A stretch of DNA of 18,764 bases from Kiritimatiellia bacterium (GTDB lineage: Bacteria > Verrucomicrobiota > Kiritimatiellia > RFP12 > UBA1067), in assembly GCA_017547265.1 (NCBI GenBank), contig JAFYQC010000152.1, forward strand, positions 1 to 18,764. The letters are read 5' to 3'. Each line of letters begins with the position of its first letter. The first letter of the stretch is position 1. The translations under genes were made by a program, and so were the position numbers. This document shows positions 15,002-18,764 of this stretch, piece by piece. Under the pieces are notes generated by a model, which ran no database searches, was not told where the DNA came from, and saw nothing but the letters and a program-made list of their open reading frames with translations.

Positions 15002-16071
15002 ACGAGGCGATAATCACACGCGGGCTCGTAAAGAAGTATGGCCGCCACGCGGCGCTCAACGGCTTCACGCTCGCCGTTCCATCTGGGTCCATCACGGGAC
15101 TCGTCGGGCGAAACGGCGCAGGCAAGACGACATGGATGATGACAGTCGCCGGCTTCGTGCTTCCCGATGCCGGAGAAGTGAGCATCCTCGCCAGCGGTCC
15201 GTTCGATGCGCGCCGCCACGGCGGTCGGTTCACGATTCTTCCGCAGGATTCCGATCTTCCGAACGAAGGACGCGTAAGGGCGCTCCTCATCGGCTACGCG
15301 CGTCTTCAGGGGATGACAAAGAAGGATGCTGCGAAGTCGGCCGACGAACTCATCGAAGTCATGAACCTGACGGACAAGGCGAACGCGTCCATCCGCTCGC
15401 TCTCGCACGGAATGCGAAAGCGCGTCATGGTCGCGCAGGCGTTTCTTGGACACCCGGAAGTCGTGATGCTCGACGAACCGCTGAGCGGGCTCGACCCGGT
15501 TGAGGCCGAGCGTCTTCGCTCGTTCCTTCTTTCTCTGCGCGGCAAGACGACGCTCGTCATCTCTTCGCACCAGCTCGACGACATCGAGAAGCTTTGCACG
15601 CACGTCGCGTTTGTCGCAGACGGAAAGGTGGAGCGGATGGAGACGCTACGCGCGATTACGTCCGACAGCGGGCGAATCGTCTATGCGCTAAAGGAGTTGC
15701 CTAGCGATCTTGCAGCGCTTGAAGCCGAGTGCCCGGGAGTGAGGCTATCGGTAGGGGCGTCTTTCCAAGACGCCCGCGGTCGCGTCGGAGACGCGCCCCT
15801 ACCAAGCGCGCCCCTACTTGAAGCGGAGTGCCCAGGAGTGAGGCTATCGGTAGGGGCGTCTTTCCAAGACGCCCGCGGACGCGTCGGAGACGCGCCCCTA
15901 CCAAGCGCGCCCCTACCAAGTGAAAAGACGCTTGTCGCCGAGTTTGGAGAGGGGCTTGCGGTGGAGACCGTGAACGCGGCGCTTTTGCCGCGCCTCGTTC
16001 CCTTTGGCGTCATCGCCGTCACCCCCGGCCGCTCGCTCGAAGAGGCGTATCTTGGGAAAGCAAAAGTTTAA
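14998..16071 (+). CDS. ABC transporter ATP-binding protein with a duplicated repeat-encoded insertion
   Basis: The start is ATG 14998, overlapping the permease stop as ATGA; an open frame upstream lies inside the permease and is not coding. All ATPase motifs are present: Walker A GRNGAGKT at 37-44, signature LSHGM at 135-139, Walker B VVMLDEP with Asp159 and Glu160, and the switch histidine H191 in SSHQLDD. The NTPase domain covers about residues 1-215. The C-terminal part holds a 33-residue unit repeated twice (residues 241-306), made of host residues LEAECPGVRLS plus a complete palindromic element. The family-typical tail SLEEAYLGKAKV follows. Total length is 357, compared with about 290-310 for relatives. 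It powers the exporter formed with the upstream permease; the insertion is outside the ATP site and probably tolerated. Confidence 0.92.
   Translation: MNEAIITRGLVKKYGRHAALNGFTLAVPSGSITGLVGRNGAGKTTWMMTVAGFVLPDAGEVSILASGPFDARRHGGRFTILPQDSDLPNEGRVRALLIGYARLQGMTKKDAAKSADELIEVMNLTDKANASIRSLSHGMRKRVMVAQAFLGHPEVVMLDEPLSGLDPVEAERLRSFLLSLRGKTTLVISSHQLDDIEKLCTHVAFVADGKVERMETLRAITSDSGRIVYALKELPSDLAALEAECPGVRLSVGASFQDARGRVGDAPLPSAPLLEAECPGVRLSVGASFQDARGRVGDAPLPSAPLPSEKTLVAEFGEGLAVETVNAALLPRLVPFGVIAVTPGRSLEEAYLGKAKV
15718..15915 (+). repeat. 99-bp tandem duplication containing the 54-nt GGTAGGG palindrome, in frame
   Basis: Units 15718-15816 and 15817-15915 each contain host sequence, a full 54-nt element (15750-15803 and 15849-15902) and an extra AAGCGCGCCCCTA tail. 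Three base differences inside the units (GCC/GCG, CCG/CCA, GGT/GGA codons) are all synonymous. A partial extra CCCCTACCAAG closes the second unit. Confidence 0.95.
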
Positions 16072-16081
16072 AGTTCAAAGG
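16066..16081 (+). repeat. Short GTTTAAAGTTCA-type repeat, second copy
   Basis: AAGTTTAAAGTTCAAAGG at the end of the ABC ATPase gene and start of the following gap repeats the string found after dnaN (4062-4101). It overlaps the ATPase stop codon. Confidence 0.45.
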
Positions 16082-16091
16082 CGAGAGTCGA

Positions 16092-17507
16092 ATGAATAGC
16101 AAAAACAAAATTGCGATTGTTGTGATGGCTGCGCTCGTCGCGGTGGCTGCGAAGGCTGCCATCACAAACCTTACGGGCGTGGTGACTTTCGAGCGCGGCG
16201 ACCTGTCGTTTTTCTTCATCGACGACGCGGCGGGCTCGCATTGGCGTGTGCAAGGCGGGAAGGGCGCGCCTGCGGTGAAGATCGGCGATCTCGTCCATGT
16301 CGAAGGCGAGCGCGAAATGACGACGAAGCGCCGCGTTACTGATGCGACAATCACCGTCGAAGGTCATGCCATGGCTGCCATTCCGCCGCCACTGGGAACA
16401 GGCATCGCTGAACTCTTTTCGCGGCTTATGCCATTTGGCAACACCGACCTCTACGGCGGAGTTGTCGTGACCGAGGGGCTTCTCCGCGACATCAATCGCC
16501 GCCAGACGACGACACAGCTGCTCGTTGGCGAAGGCGACTCGAATCTCCAGGTCGAGATACCGTGGGCGCTCGAAGAGGCGCTTCCCGCAAATCTCGTGCA
16601 GGGCGCGACCGTGCGCGTGAAGGGCGTTCTTACGTGGACGTCCATCGAGAACTACGAAGAGGGGATCTTCGGCCGCATAGAGAACGTCGAGCTGATTCCC
16701 CCGACGCCAGACTCGGTCGAGGTCATTCGCCGCGCGCCCTTCTGGACGGTGGGGCGGCTTCTCTTTATCTTGATGTGGGTGTGCTTCCTCGCCGCGGCGC
16801 TTTCCGTTTGGACGCTGACGCTGCGGCGGATGGTTGCGCGGCGCACGCAGGAACTCGCCGAGTCGGTGCGCCAGCGCGAGCGCGTCAAGATCGAGGCCGA
16901 CGCCGCGCGCCGCGAAAGGTTGCGCCTCGCCGCCGATCTACACGACGGCTTCCAGCAGTATCTCGCCGGCGCGACATTCCGTCTCAAGGCGGCGATGAAC
17001 TATCTTCCCGAGGGCGCCGACGAATCCAGGGCGCAACTCGATAAGGTGAACGACGCCCTGAAGCACACGCAGTCGGGCTTGAGGTCGACGCTTTGGGCGA
17101 TGAACGAGGAAAGCGAGGGCCCGGAGTCGCTTATCGAGCTTATTAATTTCGTCGCGCGTCGCCTTCCGCAGTGGGAGGGGATTTTCGAAATCGCGAGCGA
17201 GGGCGAGGAGCGCAAGATCGCGCACAATTTCGCGGGTACGATACTCCTTATTCTGCAGGAGGCGGTTGGCAACGCAATCGACCGCGGCCACGCGAAGAAC
17301 GTCAAGGTTCGGATCGTGTTCGGCGAGAAGGGGCTCGCGATGACGGTAGCGGACGATGGTTCTGGGTTTGATACGGCAGCGGCGCGCAAGGAGGGGCACT
17401 ACGGGCTTTCGGGCATGGAGCGGCGCACGGCGGAGCTGGGCGGGAAGATTACGATTTCGAGCAAGATCGGCGAAGGAACGACGGTAAGGATTGCGCTGCC
17501 GCTATAG
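16092..17507 (+). CDS. Sensor histidine kinase, NarL-partner (HisKA_3) type
   Basis: The 471-residue kinase has a signal-like first segment (residues 1-22) and an extracytoplasmic region of about 195 residues with OB-fold-like strands (LTGVVTFERGDLSFFFIDD, ATVRVKGVLTW). A membrane helix follows at about 219-242 (RLLFILMWVCFLAAALSVWT). The dimerisation helix carries the phospho-acceptor His284 in LAADLHDGFQQ. The HATPase domain has EAVGNAI (N box), DDGSGFD at 421-427 and YGLSGMERR, and ends GEGTTVRIALPL. This is the DegS/NarX architecture, which normally pairs with a LuxR-type response regulator; none is encoded in the window. It lies 20 bp after the ABC ATPase, so it may sense the state or cargo of that exporter (inference). 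No palindromic element interrupts it. Confidence 0.9.
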   Translation: MNSKNKIAIVVMAALVAVAAKAAITNLTGVVTFERGDLSFFFIDDAAGSHWRVQGGKGAPAVKIGDLVHVEGEREMTTKRRVTDATITVEGHAMAAIPPPLGTGIAELFSRLMPFGNTDLYGGVVVTEGLLRDINRRQTTTQLLVGEGDSNLQVEIPWALEEALPANLVQGATVRVKGVLTWTSIENYEEGIFGRIENVELIPPTPDSVEVIRRAPFWTVGRLLFILMWVCFLAAALSVWTLTLRRMVARRTQELAESVRQRERVKIEADAARRERLRLAADLHDGFQQYLAGATFRLKAAMNYLPEGADESRAQLDKVNDALKHTQSGLRSTLWAMNEESEGPESLIELINFVARRLPQWEGIFEIASEGEERKIAHNFAGTILLILQEAVGNAIDRGHAKNVKVRIVFGEKGLAMTVADDGSGFDTAAARKEGHYGLSGMERRTAELGGKITISSKIGEGTTVRIALPL

Positions 17508-17518
17508 TCGTCGGCGGT

Positions 17519-17544
17519 GGTAGGGACGCCTTTCCAAGGCGTCC
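17519..17544 (+). repeat. GGTAGGG family, first-half element, intergenic
   Basis: GGTAGGG then hairpin ACGCCT-TTCC-AAGGCGT. It is joined directly to a different repeat block that begins CGAACCTTCG. It lies 12 bp after the kinase stop. Confidence 0.85.
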
Positions 17545-17665
17545 GAACCTTCGCTCCACCGCCAGCCGTAAGTTTTGGACATCGTCGGCGGTGTCCGAAG
17601 GCTTCTCCTCGCGGAACCTCGGCGAATACGCCGTATCCGCTCGCTCGAACCTTCGCTCCACCGCC
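17544..17665. repeat. Block bounded by 20-bp direct repeats
   Basis: CGAACCTTCGCTCCACCGCC occurs at 17544-17563 and 17646-17665. The 82 bases between include GTCGGCGGTGTCCGAAGG and other GC-rich stretches. It may be a composite repeat or a deletion/duplication remnant; no coding evidence. Confidence 0.6.
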
Positions 17666-17700
17666 TCCTCCCTGCCCCCTGCCGCAGGCAGCCATAAAAA

Positions 17701-17740
17701 ACTCTGCGCACTCTGCGCCTCTGCGTCTCTGCGTTAAAAT
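17701..17740 (-). repeat. AACGCAGAG-family repeat, copy 5
   Basis: ACTCTGCGCACTCTGCGCC and CTGCGTCTCTGCGTTAAAA, same orientation as the copy at the left edge of the window. It is one of the cleanest copies. Confidence 0.85.
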
Positions 17741-17753
17741 TCTAATTTTCTAA

Positions 17754-17816
17754 TTTTGGGGACAGGCCCCGTCAGACCCTTGATTTTACGGCCTATCGTG
17801 GGGTCTGTCCCCAAAA
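17754..17816. repeat. GGGGACAG inverted repeat
   Basis: Arms TTTTGGGGACAGGCCCC (17754-17770) and GGGGTCTGTCCCCAAAA (17800-17816) are complementary at 16 of 17 positions around a 29-nt loop. Similar GGGGACAGACCCC palindromes are, from memory, common near Y1-transposase (REP-associated) genes, though no transposase is present here. Confidence 0.75.
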
Positions 17817-17855
17817 ATGACCTTGCAGCAAGGGTGGGGTCAAGTTACCTAGTGG

Positions 17856-17884
17856 TTGACTGGGTCGAAAAATTCTGCTACAAT
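17856..17884 (+). promoter_or_regulatory. Strong promoter of the Phd antitoxin gene
   Basis: TTGACT (17856-17861), exactly 17 bp, then TACAAT (17879-17884) with a TGC extension: close to the sigma-70 ideal. Direct repeats TCGAAAAATT at 17865-17874 and 17889-17898 bracket the -10 and are candidate antitoxin-binding sites. GGAGA (17900-17904) serves as the ribosome binding site. Confidence 0.75.
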
Positions 17885-17910
17885 ACCTTCGAAAAATTTG
17901 GAGAATAATT

Positions 17911-18168
17911 ATGCCGATGATAAAGCCAGTATCTGAACTTCGGAATTACCCAGATGTTCTTAAGAATGTCAAGGTGGGGCATCCGGTTTATCTGACAAAA
18001 AATGGGACAGGTCGCTATGTCCTCATAGACATTGAGGATTATTCTGTTGTTGAGGCGGCAGGAAGGTTGAGTTTTGAGCTTATGCGGGGTCGCACTTCTG
18101 GCGAAACCGATGGATGGATTTCAAAGGAAGATATGAGGGCGCATTTTGGAGAACGAGCACATGTCTAA
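17911..18168 (+). CDS. Phd/YefM-family antitoxin
   Basis: The 85-residue protein is a typical Phd/YefM antitoxin. The DNA-binding N-terminus has IKPVSELRNYPDVLKNVKVGHPVYLTKN-like features, namely a PVSELRNY helix and a PVYLTKNGTGRYVLIDIEDY strand pair. The C-terminal tail, which normally wraps the toxin, covers about residues 50-85. GGAGA lies 6 nt before the ATG. The region is AT-richer than the metabolic genes, which suggests acquisition. It overlaps the partner toxin reading frame by 8 bp, the usual toxin-antitoxin arrangement, but that toxin is broken, so this antitoxin appears orphaned. It probably still represses its own strong promoter. Confidence 0.9.
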   Translation: MPMIKPVSELRNYPDVLKNVKVGHPVYLTKNGTGRYVLIDIEDYSVVEAAGRLSFELMRGRTSGETDGWISKEDMRAHFGERAHV

Positions 18169-18372
18169 TCGCATCCTTGTATATTCGCCTTTGTCAAGGT
18201 GTGACTTGGACGAGATATTCGATTACATTTCATGCGAATTGGAAAATCCGGCTGCGGCACATGAGACAGTTAATGCAATTATTTGATATTCTATCGAGTT
18301 ACGGAATCTCAGATCTTTGTGGATAGGATCCTTTACAAGAAACGAGACTATAGCCAACTTCTCGGTTTGTAA
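18161..18372 (+). pseudogene. ParE-type toxin, disrupted by an internal deletion
   Basis: ATG 18161 lies inside the antitoxin 3' end. The first 41 codons (18161-18283) read as a ParE/RelE-superfamily toxin start: ILVYSPLSRCDLDEIFDYI and LENPAAAHETVNAII, then TGA at 18284-18286. A second frame shifted from 18283 reads LIFYRVTESQIFVDRILYKK and then RDYSQLLGL before TAA at 18370-18372. This is the family's C-terminal strand with the FYR and VDRILYKKRDY blocks. Family members run about 95-105 residues, so roughly 25-35 codons are missing and the frame changes near 18280-18288. ParE toxins poison DNA gyrase or block translation depending on subfamily; this one cannot be made. A loss of toxin with retention of antitoxin is inferred. 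Confidence 0.85.
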
Positions 18373-18397
18373 TTTCCTGAGCATGGCAATACCTGCA

Positions 18398-18494
18398 GTA
18401 GTGCAAGGGCGGGGGCGCCCTTGCTACATCGTTCCCTGACTCCTGCCACCTGTGTACTCAGTAGTGCAAGGGCGGGGGCGCCCTTGCTACATCG
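18398..18494. repeat. Two copies of a GTAGTGCAAGGGCG hairpin
   Basis: Copies at 18398-18431 and 18461-18494, 63 bp apart, are identical over 34 bases. Each folds as a 9-bp stem GCAAGGGCG/CGCCCTTGC with a GGGG loop, followed by CTACATCG and TCCCTGACTCC. No function is visible. Confidence 0.85.
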
Positions 18495-18551
18495 CTCCCT
18501 GACTCCTACCTCCACTCTCCAACTCCAACTCTGAACTCCAACTACTGACCC

Positions 18552-18619
18552 CTCGGCACTCGCTCCGCTCGGCGTGTTCGCTTCCCTATGGGTCGCGAAC
18601 CCCCGCAAGGGGCGGTTAC
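18552..18619 (-). repeat. Nested GTAACCGCC...GAGTGCCGAG module, copy 2
   Basis: On the reverse strand it begins GTAACCGCC and ends GGAGCGAGTGCCGAG. Stem GTTCGC/GCGAAC replaces the GCTCGC/GCGAGC stem of the copy at 11355-11419. It is flanked on both sides by CTGAC/ACTGACC low-complexity sequence. Confidence 0.65.
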
Positions 18620-18764
18620 GACCCCTGACTCCTGACTCCTGACTACTGACCCCTGACTCCACTCTCCAACTCCAACTCTGATCTGCAACTACTGACTCCC
18701 ACCCCCTATTGACTAGTATTTGGGATGATGAGATAATATGTGTGTTTCGTAAATGCAATTACTA

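Larger units (their letters stand above)
17508..17910. other. Repeat-filled 403-bp intergenic region
   Basis: No gene is supported. In order it holds: a first-half GGTAGGG element (17519-17544), a block bounded by a 20-bp direct repeat CGAACCTTCGCTCCACCGCC (17544-17563 and 17646-17665), an AACGCAGAG-family copy (17701-17740), a GGGGACAG inverted repeat (17754-17816), and the promoter of the Phd gene (17856-17884). The reverse-strand open frames here consist of repeat sequence and are not credible genes. Confidence 0.75.
18373..18764. other. Repeat-rich 392-bp region to the right edge
   Basis: No credible gene. It holds two copies of a GTAGTGCAAGGGCG hairpin (18398-18431 and 18461-18494), heptamer-like CTGACTC runs, a duplicated phrase ACTCTCCAACTCCAACTCTG (near 18516 and 18660), and a nested GTAACCGCC module on the reverse strand (18552-18619). 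The last 50 bases are AT-rich and show nothing I can identify. Confidence 0.7.

Noticed and set aside
6962..17544. The GGTAGGG elements as a CRISPR array
   Set aside because: They are dispersed over 10 kb, lack regular unique spacers, are palindromic, and no cas gene is present.
18348..18758. Reverse-strand open frame of 136 residues near the right edge
   Set aside because: It is made of hairpin repeats and CTGACTC low-complexity sequence, giving repeated CSKGAPALAL phrases with no protein family character.
1..18764. tRNA, rRNA or riboswitch genes
   Set aside because: Reading both strands I saw no tRNA-like cloverleaf with CCA end or T-loop consensus, no rRNA segments, and no leader long enough to hold a known riboswitch. 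A covariance search would settle this.

Overview
This is a bacterial chromosomal segment around a replication origin. It runs from the 3' part of mnmG, through dnaA, a candidate oriC and dnaN, into metabolic, transport and signalling genes, and ends in a repeat-rich tract with a decayed toxin-antitoxin locus. All convincing genes are on the + strand. The genes from dnaA onward are mostly GC-rich. The mnmG piece and the last 1 kb are clearly more AT-rich. The gene mix and the heavy load of dispersed palindromic repeats remind me of the PVC group, perhaps Kiritimatiellota. That is an impression from family resemblance and I could not test it.

Layout. 1-1145: mnmG C-terminal two thirds, open to the left edge, with a perfect parS-like palindrome at its first in-window ATG. 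1146-2966: dnaA, followed by an origin-like spacer with variant DnaA boxes (TTGTCTACA type) and an AT-rich stretch. 2967-6031: dnaN, a THUMP-type RNA methyltransferase and a coiled-coil protein; the last two overlap by ATGA. 6032-6637: a symmetric operator-like palindrome and an XRE/zinc-ribbon regulator that looks leaderless. 6670-8461: an ACT-domain protein and a UPF0210 protein, a known conserved pair. 8581-11291: an exported tandem-SGNH hydrolase overlapping a lactonase of the 6-phosphogluconolactonase family. 11536-13317: a D-aminoacylase-like amidohydrolase. 13365-17507: a membrane-anchored unknown, an ABC permease, an ABC ATPase and a sensor histidine kinase, tightly packed. 17508-18764: repeat mosaic, a Phd antitoxin with a strong promoter, a broken ParE toxin, and more repeats.

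The most striking feature is a family of double-hairpin palindromes beginning GGTAGGG and ending CCCTACC. The complete forms are 54 or 99 nt, both multiples of three. They occur between genes and also inside genes, in frame: twice in the lactonase, three times in the amidohydrolase, twice (as half elements) in the 247-aa protein and twice in the ABC ATPase. The hairpin arms differ between copies but stay self-complementary, and other repeat modules sit nested inside them. The situation resembles the translated palindromic elements of Rickettsia, but the sequence and hosts are different as far as I can tell. At least four further repeat families are interleaved with it.
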